Shown one piece after another: positions 52,132-61,334 of a DNA stretch of 64,000 nt (its first letter is position 1; each line of letters begins with the position of its first letter). This DNA is from CAVVAL01 sp963740215 (lineage in GTDB: Bacteria > Actinomycetota > Actinomycetes > Mycobacteriales > Cryptosporangiaceae): NCBI GenBank assembly GCA_963740215.1, contig CAVUDJ010000008.1, positions 806,001 to 870,000 on the forward strand, written 5' to 3'. The notes beneath the pieces are model-generated. The model saw only the letters and a program-made list of their open reading frames with translations. It made no database searches and was not told the DNA's origin. A program made the translations under genes and the position numbers.

Positions 52132-54523
52132 GTGCGACGAGACGAGGTTATCCACAGGCGCGCCCTTGAGGCGCGCCGAGTTGTAGCTGGGCTCTTCAGA
52201 CCGATCTCGTGCTACTTCGCCGTCGGGGCGGCCGGTATCGGCGGCGTCGGTGCTCGCGTCCCCGTCCACCGCCGATGTCGCGGCACCGGTCACCGCCGCC
52301 CTCGGCGTCATCGCGCTCATCATCGGGCTGGTGCGCCACCGGCCGGCGCCCTGCCTGCCGTGGTCCCTGATCGCCACGCGGCGCCGTCGCCAAGCTGGCC
52401 GGCGACGTCGTCTGGGAGGTGATCTACTACCGGGACGGCGCCGTGCCGTTCCCCTCGTTCGTCGACGGCATCTACCTCAGCGCGTTCGTCTTCTTCATGG
52501 CCGGGCTGTTGCTGCTGCCAAGGCCGCAGACCGGTCGGTCGTCCTGGGACGGCGTGCTGGACAGCGCCATCGCCTGCTGCGGCGTCCTGGTGGTGGTGTG
52601 GTCGTTCATCATCGAGCCCTACCTCAACTCCGGCAGCTCGCCGGATGGGGGCTCACCGTCGCGCTCGCGTACCCGGTGACAGATCTCCTGCTCTTCGTCG
52701 CCCTGTGCCGGCTCACCTTCACCGCCGCTGCCCACACGCCCGCCTTCCTGCTGCTGCTGTCCGCGACCGGCGCCATGCTGGTGGGCGACGTGATCTTCGC
52801 GATCTCGTTGGCGCACGGATTCGACACCGGCGGCACCGCGGTCTCCATCGTGCTGTGGCTCGTCGCGTACCTGTTGCTCGGCGCTGGAGGGCTGCATCCC
52901 TCGGTGGCCCGCTCGGCCACGCTGACCGAACAGCGCGTCGTCACGGTCACCTGGGTGCGGGTCGCGATGTTCGGCCTGTTCGGGCTGCTCGGTCCGGTGG
53001 CATGGGTCGGCACGGCGATCACCCACGGCTCGACCGAGCTGTGGCGCAGCGTGCTCATCCCCGCAGGCGCCGTGGCCGTTCTCTCCATGCTGCTGGTCAT
53101 ACGGCTGGTGCTGCTGGCCCGGCTCGCGCACCGGCGGGCCGAGACGCTCGACCAGCAGGCGGTCGCGCTGAACACCGCGCTGAGCGAGCAGGAGGCGCTG
53201 CAGGCGCAACTCAGCCACCGGGCGCTGCACGACCCGCTCACAGGGTTGGGCAACCGCGCGCTCCTGCGTGAACGCCTGGAGGAGGCGCTGCCGGCGCCGG
53301 CGCCCTGCTGCTGATGGATCTCGACGGGTTCAAGGACGTCAACGACACGTTCGGCCATCCCGTGGGCGACAGCCTGCTGGTGGAGGTCGCGCGGCGGCTG
53401 CGCGAGACCGTCGGCCCGACCCACACGCTGGTCCGGCTGGGTGGCGACGAGTTCGCGATCCTGCTTGCCGGCGCCGACGCGGAGGCGGCCGAGACCGTCG
53501 CCGGTCGGGCGCTCGTCGCGCTGCGCGCGCCGTACCTCGAGAACGGCCGGGAGCTGCACCTCACCACCAGCATCGGGATGCTGGCGACGACCGACGGCGA
53601 ACACATCACGCCGGCCGTGGCGCTCCGGAACGTCGACCTCGCGCTGTATGCCGCCAAAGAGGCCGGCAAGAACCGGATCGTGGCCTTCCGCCCCGAGCTG
53701 CGCACCGCCCGGCTGCACCATGCAAGCCTGGTAGCGGGGCTGCGCCGGGCCGTGGCGGACAGCGAGTTCACCCTGCGTTACCAACCGGTCGTCGACCTGA
53801 CCAGCCAACGCATCACAGCGGTCGAGGCGTTGATCAGGTGGCACCCGCCCGGCGGTACGCCGCTGCCACCGGCCGAGTTCGTGCCGGTCGCCGAGGAGAC
53901 CGGACTCGTCGTGCCGATGGGCGCCTGGGTGCTGCGCGAGGCCTGCACGCAGGCCGCCGAGTGGTACACGGCGCACGGCATCGCGCTCGCCGTGAACGTC
54001 TCCGGCCGCCAGCTGGTGGATCCCGATTTCGCGGACACCGTGCTGGACGCGCTGCGCGAGTCCGGGTTGCCCGGCGAGGGGCTGATCCTCGAGATCACCG
54101 AGACCGTGCTGGTGGCGGCGGCCACCGCCGAGGCCGACGCCGTCACCGTCCACCTGGACCGGCTGCGGCGGCACGGCGTCCGGATCGCCATCGACGACTT
54201 CGGCACGGGATACTCGTCACTGGCCTACCTGGTGCGGCTGCCGGTGGACATCCTGAAGCTCGATCGGACGTTCATCCAGGGTGAGGCGCCGCTGTCCGGG
54301 CGCGAGCGGGCGTTCACCCAGGCGATTCTCGACCTCGGGCACAGCCTCCAGCTGCAGACGATCGCCGAGTGCGTCGAGACGCCCGATCAGGCCGACATGC
54401 TGCGGGACATGGGGTGTGCGCTGGCCCAGGGATACCTGTTCAGCCGGCCGCAGGACGCCGGCGGCCATCGACGAACTGGCTCGCACCGGCAACGGGCACG
54501 CGCCCTCCTACAAGGCGTCCTGA
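52132..54523 (+). pseudogene. GGDEF-EAL cyclic-di-GMP protein with membrane sensor, frameshifted
   Basis: The N-terminal third is membrane helices (VAAPVTAALGVIALIIGLVR, DGIYLSAFVFFMAGLLLLPR, AALPHLHR-free stretches aside, TVALAYPVTDLLLFVALCRL, VSIVLWLVAYLLLGAGGLHP). Then come LSHRALHDPLTGLGNRALLR and RLGGDEFAILLAG (intact GGDEF active site, diguanylate cyclase) and AVEALIRWHPPGG, ILEITETVL, AIDDFGTGYSSLAYL, IAECVET (intact EAL phosphodiesterase motifs). Frame breaks near 52252, 52390, 52640, 53300 and 54470 interrupt it. Start GTG 52132 is uncertain. Joined, it makes and breaks cyclic-di-GMP from the membrane, with opposing domains in one chain. Confidence 0.72.
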
Positions 54524-54526
54524 GCC

Positions 54527-55541
54527 GTGCGGCCAGGCCCGGGTTCCGCGGAGCCGCCGCTCCTGGCTCGGCATGCTCCTCCTGGCGCGGATGCGGCCGG
54601 CTGCGACTCAGGCGGCGGCCAGGAGCCGTCACCGCCGAGCACGCCGGCCGGCCTCGCCTGGCGGGAGCTGGCCGAGGCGCCGTCCGAGCGGACCGAGGTG
54701 ACGGCCGCGGTCGCCGACGGCCGGATCTACCTGGTCGGCGGATACCAGCGTGACGGCGGCACGGTGGCCACCGTGGAGGTGTACGACCCAGCCGTCCGAC
54801 CGCTGGGAGCGCGGCGCCGACCTACCGGTCGCGGTCAACCACGCCATGGCCACGACCGCAGGCGGCACCGTCCACGTGTTCGGCGGCTACCTCGCCGGCA
54901 ACCGGCCCAGCACGGCCGCGTTCCGGTTCGACTCGGGTGCCTGGCGCCGCCTGGCCGACCTCCCCGAGGGGCGCGCCGCCGGCACCGCGGTCGCGGTCGG
55001 CGGCACCGTCTACGTGGCCGGCGGCATCGCGCCCGGCGGCGGGCTGGCCGCCGACATGCTGGTCTACGACGTCGCCGACGATCGCTGGTCGACCGCGCCC
55101 GGGCCGCCCACGCCGCGTGAGCACCTCGGCGGCGCGGGCTTCGACGGGCTGCTGTACACCGTCGGAGGGCGCACCCGCGCGGCCGGCAACCTCGCCGCGT
55201 TCGAAACCTTCAACCCATCGTCCGGACGATGGAGCACACTGCCTGACCTGCCGACCAGACGTGGCGGGCTCGCGGCCGCCGCGACCTGCTCCGGGCAGAT
55301 CATCGCCGTCGGCGGCGAAGCGGAGGCCACATTCGACGAGGCCGAGTCGTACGACGTCAAGGCCCGCAGCTGGCGCGCGCTGCCCCCGATGCCGACGCCA
55401 CGGCACGGGCTGGGAGTCGTCGTCGCCGGGACGACGCTCTATACGCTCGCCGGCGGGCCTCGGCCAGGCCTGCACGTCGCGAACACCCTGGAGGCGCTGG
55501 ACGTGGGCTCGCTCGGCGCCTGCGTGTCGCCGTCGGGCTAG
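54527..55541 (+). pseudogene. Kelch-repeat lipoprotein, frameshifted at the N-terminus
   Basis: The C-terminal 250 residues in one frame are five to six kelch repeats: IYLVGGYQRDGGTVATVEVY, VHVFGGYLAGNRPSTAAFRF, VYVAGGIAPGGGLAADMLVY, LYTVGGRTRAAGNLAAFETF, IIAVGGEAEATFDEAESYDV, LYTLAGGPRPG. They form a beta-propeller. Frame changes near 54595 and 54792 break the start. Before the repeats AAGCDSGGGQEPSP follows a hydrophobic WLGMLLLA in another frame, which suggests a lipobox cysteine and a lipoprotein. The binding partner is unknown. Confidence 0.65.
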
Positions 55542-55741
55542 GCGCCCCCATACGCGGTGGCGTCCGGCAGCTGTTTCCGGCGCCGGACCGTCCACAATCC
55601 TCACACACCACCTGAATGGCCATGGTGGCAGCGCTGCGCGTGACGCGCGGGGTGCGCGGAACTGGGACGGGGCCGAAATGCCAATTCATTCTGGCCATTG
55701 CCACCAGCCTCGATAAGGCGTTGCGCCCTGCATACACCCGA

Positions 55742-55778
55742 CGGGCGGAAAGCCTCAGATCCCTGAGGTTTCCGCCCG
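55742..55778 (-). terminator. Terminator of lsr2
   Basis: CGGGCGGAAA and CCTCAG pair with CTGAGG and TTTCCGCCCG around a four-base loop, with one bulged G. It follows the stop of the minus-strand lsr2 gene by about 17 bases. Confidence 0.8.
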
Positions 55779-55794
55779 CCCATTGCCCCGATCA

Positions 55795-56124
55795 TCACTG
55801 CGCGTGATACTGCTCCACCACGTCAGCGGGGATGCGACCGCGGTCGCTCACCTTGAGGCCCTTCTTCTTGGCCCACGCCCGGATCGCCTGGTTCTGCTCG
55901 CGATCGGCAGTAGCGACGCCGCGCCGCGCGCCCTGCTTGTTCCCGGCACGGCCGACCTTGCGGGCAGCGTTGAGATAAGCGGCGAACCCGTCACGCAGCT
56001 TCGCCGCGTTCTTACTGGAGAGATCGATCTCGTATGCAGCGCCGTCCAGGGCGAAGGAGATCGTCTCCTCGGCTTGTCCCCCGTCAAGATCGTCGACAAG
56101 CATTACTTGAACTTTCTGGGCCAT
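55795..56124 (-). CDS. lsr2: Lsr2 nucleoid-associated protein
   Basis: 109 residues, the family length. The N-terminal dimerisation domain reads AQKVQVMLVDDLDGGQAEET, ISFALDGAAYEIDLSSKNAA, KLRDGFAAYLNAARKV. The C-terminal DNA-binding domain has the AT-hook-like loop VSDRGRIPADVVEQYHA (RGR motif). Lsr2 is the actinobacterial H-NS analogue that bridges AT-rich and foreign DNA and silences it. The lower-GC cassette at 36.5-39.5 kb is the kind of target it binds. It is a single gene with its own terminator. Confidence 0.96.
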   Translation of the reverse strand: MAQKVQVMLVDDLDGGQAEETISFALDGAAYEIDLSSKNAAKLRDGFAAYLNAARKVGRAGNKQGARRGVATADREQNQAIRAWAKKKGLKVSDRGRIPADVVEQYHAQ

Positions 56125-56184
56125 TGCCGTTGCCTCCCGAGTCAGCCATAACGTAAGGCCAATCTATGTCGACGCCCGCCACAA

Positions 56185-57081
56185 CGCAAATAACAATGCG
56201 GGAAATACTTCGGCGACCGTTTCTGAATATGCCACCGTCGCGTGAACCGGATGATCCTCGACAGCGTCGTGGACCCGGACGCCACCAATTACCAGGCCGG
56301 CGTCGACCAGTCCCGCGCGATCCAGATCCGGATCAACCAGTTCTTCGACTGGACCGCGAAGCACAACAGCACCCTTCCGCCTCGGTAAGACCCGCGCTGC
56401 GGTGTCCGCCGCGTTCAGCACACTGCGCGGCAAGCTGGCGACCAGGCCGGCCGGCGGTGTCGTCGGGCCGAGCGAGCTGGACGACATGACGGCCGGCTCC
56501 ATGTACGTCGACGTGCAGTGGAGCATGCTCGCGTCGTCGGTATCGGCCGCGGTCCACGGTGACGACTCCGGACTCGTCGAGGCGGGCAAGCAACTGTCGT
56601 TGGACGCCCCGGCGGACGCGGCACGCTCTCCTACAACTGCGCCGACTCCCCCTGGCCTCGGGCATGGTCCACCTGGGACGCGGACACCCAGCGGGCGCAC
56701 GCAGAACGCCCCTGCCCTGGCCTGGCTCAACACCTGGTACAGCGCGCCCTGCCTGACCTGGCCGGTGCAGGGAAAGCGGGAGACGCCGATCAACGGCAAG
56801 GGCCTGCCGCCGGTGCTCCTGCTGCAGTCGAAGTACGACCCGGCCACGCCGCTTGCCGGGGCGCAGCGCATGCGGGCGATGCTCCCCAGCTCACGGCTCG
56901 TGGTCGAGGGCGGCGGCAACCACGCCCTGTACCTCTACAACGAGAACGCGTGCATCGACCGGATCGGCAACGCGTACCTGCTGACCGGAGCGGTACCCGC
57001 GAAGGACACCCAGTGCCCGGCCGCGCCGGCCCCGTCGCCGGGATCCGCGCCGGAGTCGACGCGCCCTGGTTCGTCCGCTAG
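56185..57081 (+). pseudogene. 5'-truncated alpha/beta hydrolase (TAP-like family)
   Basis: The readable pieces are the middle (MILDSVVDPDATNYQAGVDQ with SRAIQIRINQFFDWTAKHNS) and the C-terminal part (ALAWLNTWYSAPCLTWPVQG, PVLLLQSKYDPATPLAGAQR, RLVVEGGGNHALYLYNENAC) of a SGM_5486/TAP-like secreted hydrolase. The N-terminus with its signal and nucleophile serine is missing, the frame changes near 56390, 56620 and 57040, and the Asp/His of the triad are in the surviving end. An intact homologue in the same window begins at 64000 and runs to 62903. It is a remnant; a strong hairpin follows. Confidence 0.6.
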
Positions 57082-57087
57082 CGAAGA

Positions 57088-57125
57088 GCGCCCCTGGTCC
57101 CGGCTTCGTCCGGGACCAGGGGCGC
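57088..57125. terminator. Bidirectional terminator between hydrolase remnant and kinase
   Basis: GCGCCCCTGGTCCCGG pairs perfectly with CCGGGACCAGGGGCGC around a six-base CTTCGT loop. It lies between the ends of two convergent genes. Confidence 0.85.
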
Positions 57126-57133
57126 TGCGCGTC

Positions 57134-58741
57134 TCAGATCCCGCAGACGTCCGGGCGCAGGTTTCCCTCCGCGATCTCCACGAGCTGGGTCCGTGAGCCG
57201 ACGACGATCGCCCCGACCCGGCCCTCGCCGTCGTCGACGAACAGCAGGCCGTTGTCCTGGTCCTTCACCAGGTACCGCAGACCGTCCCGGGGGAGGAACT
57301 CCTCGGCATCCCCGACGGTCTCCAGGACGTCCTCCATCGGCGTGCCGACTTTCAGTCCGTCGCGCGTGGTGTGCGCCGAACTAACGATCACGAGGTAGCC
57401 GATCGTGCCGGCCGGCTTGAACGCGTACACGCCGGTGTAGCGCGAATCCGACGCCACCAGTTGGCCGGCCGGATCGCACTGCTCAGCGCCCACCGGCGTC
57501 CGAGCGAGCTGCGAGGCGACGAGCGGGTCGGCGGGCTGACCGGCCAGGAAGGGGCCGTAGCCGTCGGCGGTGATGATGTCCGGGTCGCCGACGGACGGGC
57601 TGGGAGTCGTCGAGGGTTCCGCCGGCAGCGTGACGATCGCCTCCGGCGCGGCTCTGCCTGTTCCCGCGTCCGAGCGGTTTGCCGCATTGGTCGGGTTACC
57701 GCCGGTGGTCCCGGACGACCATAATGCGCTCCCGGCCAGCGCACCGACGACGAGAACCGCCGCGCCCAGCCCGATCGCGACCGCGTGAGTGCGGCGCCGG
57801 CGGGAGGCCGCGCGGCGCGCGACGCGGCCGGATCCCGTGGAACGGTACGAGGACTCGACGCGGCTGGACCGCACGGGTGCGACGGTGGTGCCGGCGGGCG
57901 GCGGCGTGTCGGTGACCGGCGCCATCTCGATCGACACGGCAGCGAGTGCGTCGCGGAGCTCCACCGCCGAGCCGTGACGGTCGGCGGGATGCGAGGACAT
58001 GGCCTTGCGCAGCACGGCGGTGAGCGCGTCTGGCACGCCAGGCAGGTCCGGCACAGGCTCGTCGTGAAGCGCCATCATCGTGGCGAGGCTCGGTTGTCCG
58101 TCGGCCGGCCACCGGGGCGGCCGGCCGCAGAGCAGCGCGTACAGGGTGGCGCCGAGACCGTAGATGTCGACGGCCGTCGTCGGGCGTTCCATCCGGAAGA
58201 CCTCGGGCGGCGCGTACGCCGGGGTCAGGGCCTCGACGGTGCCCGACACCATCTGGTTCGCGTCGTGCGTGGCGGCCAGCCCGAAGTCGCTCAGGATGTA
58301 GGAGCCGTAGCCGTTGACCAGGATGTTCGCCGGTTTCAGGTCGCGGTGCAGCACGCCCGCGTCGTGGGCGGCCGCGAGCGCGCCGGAGATACGGACACCC
58401 AGCTCACGCACCTCGGCGGGCGGGAGGGGTCCGTCCTGGCGCATCCGGTCCGCAAGTGATCCGCCGCCGCACACCTCCATCACCAGGTACGGCCGGCCGT
58501 CGGTCGTGATGCCCGCGTCGAACAGGCTGATGACGTTCGGGTGGCCCGACAGCTGACCCGCCGCGTTGGCCTCACGCAGGAAGCGGCGTCGATCCCGCTC
58601 GTCACGCACAGTCCGGTTGTCGACCTTGAGCGCGACCTCCCGGCCGACGGACTCCTGGCGTGCGCGGTACACGACGGAATACCCTCCGTGACCCAGCACC
58701 TCGGACACGGTCAGGCCGGGAACCGGCGACTCCATACTCAC
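57134..58741 (-). CDS. Ser/Thr protein kinase with single membrane helix and extracellular domain
   Basis: 535 residues. The kinase domain (residues 10-270) has the glycine loop GHGGYSVVYRARQ, Lys39 of the ATP site (VALKV), the catalytic loop HRDLKPANILVNG at 132-144, SDFGLAA at 151-157 and APPEV. A proline-rich linker, one TM helix (about 320-341) and a C-terminal outer domain of about 190 residues follow, including KVGTPMEDVLETVGDAEEFL and a terminal Cys. This is a PknB-type membrane kinase build, but with a non-PASTA sensor. The ATG two codons later is also possible. Targets unknown. Confidence 0.92.
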   Translation of the reverse strand: MSMESPVPGLTVSEVLGHGGYSVVYRARQESVGREVALKVDNRTVRDERDRRRFLREANAAGQLSGHPNVISLFDAGITTDGRPYLVMEVCGGGSLADRMRQDGPLPPAEVRELGVRISGALAAAHDAGVLHRDLKPANILVNGYGSYILSDFGLAATHDANQMVSGTVEALTPAYAPPEVFRMERPTTAVDIYGLGATLYALLCGRPPRWPADGQPSLATMMALHDEPVPDLPGVPDALTAVLRKAMSSHPADRHGSAVELRDALAAVSIEMAPVTDTPPPAGTTVAPVRSSRVESSYRSTGSGRVARRAASRRRRTHAVAIGLGAAVLVVGALAGSALWSSGTTGGNPTNAANRSDAGTGRAAPEAIVTLPAEPSTTPSPSVGDPDIITADGYGPFLAGQPADPLVASQLARTPVGAEQCDPAGQLVASDSRYTGVYAFKPAGTIGYLVIVSSAHTTRDGLKVGTPMEDVLETVGDAEEFLPRDGLRYLVKDQDNGLLFVDDGEGRVGAIVVGSRTQLVEIAEGNLRPDVCGI

Positions 58742-58874
58742 CTGGCGCGACCTCCTCCTGCCGAAGTACGCGCGCCAGGGGCAAGCCGTTCAGAACTGTG
58801 CCCTGGCTGACTGAGCCCCGTTATGAGTCCGTGGTTCGATTCATGCGGGACACATCGACAACGGGGAGAGATCG

Positions 58875-59423
58875 ATGACCACACACGGGGGATCGCCTGC
58901 GCGGAAGGCGCTGGCCCTGCTCACCACACTCGCACTCACCGCCGGCGGCCTGACGATCGGTGCGCCGGCCTACGCCACTCCGGTCGACCCGGACAACCCG
59001 GACCGCCTTCCCACGTACATCGAGTGCGAGCGCGGCGCAAACAAGGGACGGATGCACGTCGTCGTCCCGGTCGGGCCCGGCAAGGTCTGGATATTCGGCT
59101 CGATCCGGGCCTGCCGCTCGCCGAAGCCCACCGACACGATGCTCATCGCGGACGTCAACGACGAGATCGGGCTGCCCGCGCTCGGCCCGAGCCACGTCTA
59201 CTACCGGCGCACCACGCGAGGTCTCTTCGGTCGGATCGTCACTCTCAGCGCCGAAACGCGTCGCGTCTGCCTCGCGGACACCCCGGAGAGCGCGACCGAC
59301 TGCTACGCGGTTCGCGTCCCGGAGCACAACGGCAAGCTCGGTGTGCCGGTGGTGAAGGGCCGCACGACGACGAGGGGCGTCCGCGTCGCGACGTTCGACG
59401 GCTTCTGCGGTAGCTGCTGGTAG
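58875..59423 (+). CDS. Secreted protein of unknown function
   Basis: 182 residues from an ATG preceded by GGGAGAG. A Sec signal (KALALLTTLALTAGGLTIGA ending AYA) is followed by a basic-acidic mature part with YIECERGANKGRMHVVVPVG, IADVNDEIGLPALGPSHVYY and several cysteines, ending FCGSCW. The four or five cysteines and compact size suggest a disulfide-stabilised extracellular domain. No family is recognised. It lies between the kinase gene (divergent) and a 57-bp repeat. Confidence 0.75.
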   Translation: MTTHGGSPARKALALLTTLALTAGGLTIGAPAYATPVDPDNPDRLPTYIECERGANKGRMHVVVPVGPGKVWIFGSIRACRSPKPTDTMLIADVNDEIGLPALGPSHVYYRRTTRGLFGRIVTLSAETRRVCLADTPESATDCYAVRVPEHNGKLGVPVVKGRTTTRGVRVATFDGFCGSCW

Positions 59424-59452
59424 CGCGCAGCTCGGCCTGGTTGCCGAACTGG

Positions 59453-59509
59453 ACTGTCCGGACACGCGTCCCTTAACCGGACGCCTGTTACCGCCATTTC
59501 CCCGACAGT
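59453..59509 (+). repeat. 57-bp palindromic repeat, family A, copy 5
   Basis: Starts ACTGTCCGGACACGCGTCCC, has TTAACCGGACGCCTGTTACC and ends CCATTTCCCCGACAGT. The length is again 57 bp. Its right end codes, on the minus strand, for the last residues (SELSGKWR) and stop of the TetR gene, so this copy seems to have inserted at, or replaced, the 3' end of that gene. Confidence 0.8.
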
Positions 59510-60200
59510 TCGGAGCCCCCAGGATTTCGAGGCCACCTGACGAGGCAGCCGGCGAGCAGTGAGGCGAGCATCTCCTCCAGCGCGGTGTCGAAGTCGAGCC
59601 GTAGCTGTGCCAGCGCGGGGTCGTCGTAGACGCAGAGCATCGCTTCGGACGGCTGGGCGAGCGGCCAGATCCCGGTGATGGCGACCTGCGTGCCGGCGGA
59701 GAAGTAGAAGGCACCCTGTTCGCCGAGTTCGGGCAGGGCCTTGCGTACCAAGTCCGCGCAGGCGTTGATGTTCGCGATCGCGGCGAGCTTGTGCCTGCGC
59801 GCCACGTCGGTGGAGATGTTGCGTTCGAGTACGGCCGCGGAGACGCTGACCAGCTCGCAGAACAGGCGGTCGTCGACGAGCGATGCGGTGATGACGGACA
59901 CGACCCGCGGATACCGCGCCGCGACCGGCTCGCCCGCGTCGACGTTCTGCGTGAGGTCCGTGGCGAGCGCCCGAGCCAGTCCTGCCAGGCGCTGTCGAGC
60001 AGTTCGAGGAGGACCGCTTCGCGGCTCTCGAAGTAGCGCAGGACGTTCGACTTGGCGAACCCGACGCGGCGGCTCAGTTCGTTGAGGGTGAGGTCGGCGA
60101 CGGGCATCTCCCCCACCATGTCCGCTGCCACCCGGAGGATCGCCTGCCTGCGTATCTCGCGTTGCTCCTCGCTGCGCGCGCGCTGGAACTCTCCCGTCAT
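59488..60200 (-). pseudogene. TetR family regulator, one frameshift
   Basis: The start ATG at 60200 gives FQRARSEEQREIRRQAILRV, AADMVGEMPVADLTLNELSR, RVGFAKSNVLRYFESREAVL, a TetR DNA-binding domain. A base change in frame near 59980 separates it from the C-terminal ligand domain (VAARYPRVVSVITASLVDDR, FCELVSVSAAVLERNISTDV, GQVAITGIWPLA-like end). Joined, about 235 residues. The last eight residues come from a 57-bp repeat. It is divergent from an SDR oxidoreductase gene with three palindromic sites between them. Confidence 0.75.
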
Positions 60201-60235
60201 CTGCACTCCCTGCGTGGTCGTCCCCCACATCGTAG

Positions 60236-60300
60236 AGACCGTCGGTCCCTTGATAAGAGACCAGTGGTCTGCTAACTTCGAAATAAGAGACCGCCGGTCT
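60236..60300. promoter_or_regulatory. Triple TetR operator
   Basis: Three 13-bp dyads of the form AGACC R N Y GGTCT: AGACCGTCGGTCC (60236-60248, one end base off), AGACCAGTGGTCT (60258-60270) and AGACCGCCGGTCT (60288-60300). The last two also share ATAAG in front. They fill the spacer between the divergent TetR and SDR genes and are probably bound by that TetR. Confidence 0.75.
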
Positions 60301-60326
60301 TCAAAGTAGCCCACAGGAGCTTGAGC

Positions 60327-61334
60327 ATGTACGTCGTTCCCGATCAGAGCGGTAAGCGCGCGGTCGTCACCGGCGCCAACAGCGGCACCGGCAAGGAGGC
60401 CGCCAAGCGCCTCGCCGCCGCCGGAGCGCACGTGATCATGGCCGTCCGGACGATCGCCAAGGGCGAGGCAGCGCGCGAGGAGATCCTGGCCGCGCACCCG
60501 GACGCCAGCCTGGAGGTCCGGCGTATCGACCTCGCCGAGCTGGCAACCGTCAGCAGCTTCGCCGACGGCCTCGTTGCCGACGGCGTCCCGCTCGACCTGC
60601 TCGTCAACAACGCCGGCGTGATGACCCCGCCGAGCCGGATGACCACCGCCGACGGGTTCGAGCTCCAGTTCGGCAGCAACTACCTCGGCCCGTTCGCGCT
60701 GACCATGCGGTTGCTGCCGCTCCTGCTCGCCGCACCGTCGCCGCGCGTCGCGACGATGAGCAGCGGCACCGCGAACTTCGGCCGGATCCGCTTCGACGAC
60801 CTGCAGTGGGAACGCGCGATACAGCTCGATCAGGGCGTACGCGCAGTCCAAACTCGCCGACCTGCTCATGGCACGGCGACTCGCCGACGTCGCCACTGAG
60901 CGCGGCTGGCACCTGATCAGCACCGCGGCGCACCCTGGCTACACCCGCACCAACCTGCAGACCGCCGGCGCCAGCCTCGGGCGCGACACAGTGAAGCAGT
61001 CTCCGATCACCGGTTCGCGATCCTGCCGTCGCAGGCGCCCGAGCAGGGCACCGAGCCGCTGCTCTACGCGGCAACCAGCCCCGGCGCGGCCAACGGCGGG
61101 TACTACGGCCCGAGCCGCTTCATGGAGCTGGTCGGCCCGACGAAGCCCGCCCGGGTCAACCGCCGGATGCGCGACGGCGAGGTCGCTGCCCGGCTGTGGA
61201 CCGAGGCCGAGCGCCTCACCGGCACCAGCCTTCCGGCCCCGGCTCGCCGGCGCCTGATCGCCGGTAGCTGTGCCGAAGCAGCCGGCACATTTCACCAGGT
61301 GAGGCGGCGGGCCTTCTTCTCGGCTCGCGCGTAG
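60327..61334 (+). pseudogene. Short-chain dehydrogenase/reductase, frameshifted
   Basis: ATG at 60327 with AGGAG nine bases upstream. The Rossmann motif TGANSGTGKEAAKRLA, the DLLVNNAGVMTPP motif and the later YAQSKLADLLMA (YxxxK active site, in a second frame) mark a classical SDR of about 310 residues. Frame changes fall near 60820 and 61010; the third piece reads GTEPLLYAATSPGAANGGYY, GPSRFMELVGPTKPARVNRR. The frame runs to 61334, past the expected end near 61250, and overlaps the convergent CYTH-CHAD gene, so the true stop is uncertain. Likely induced by the ligand of the divergent TetR. Confidence 0.72.

Noticed and set aside
58821..60923. A 700-codon open frame on the minus strand crossing the secreted protein, TetR and SDR region
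   Set aside because: It runs antisense to the intact secreted-protein gene and SDR gene, only its middle coincides with the TetR start, and the rest is arginine-rich low-complexity sequence typical of shadow frames in GC-rich DNA.
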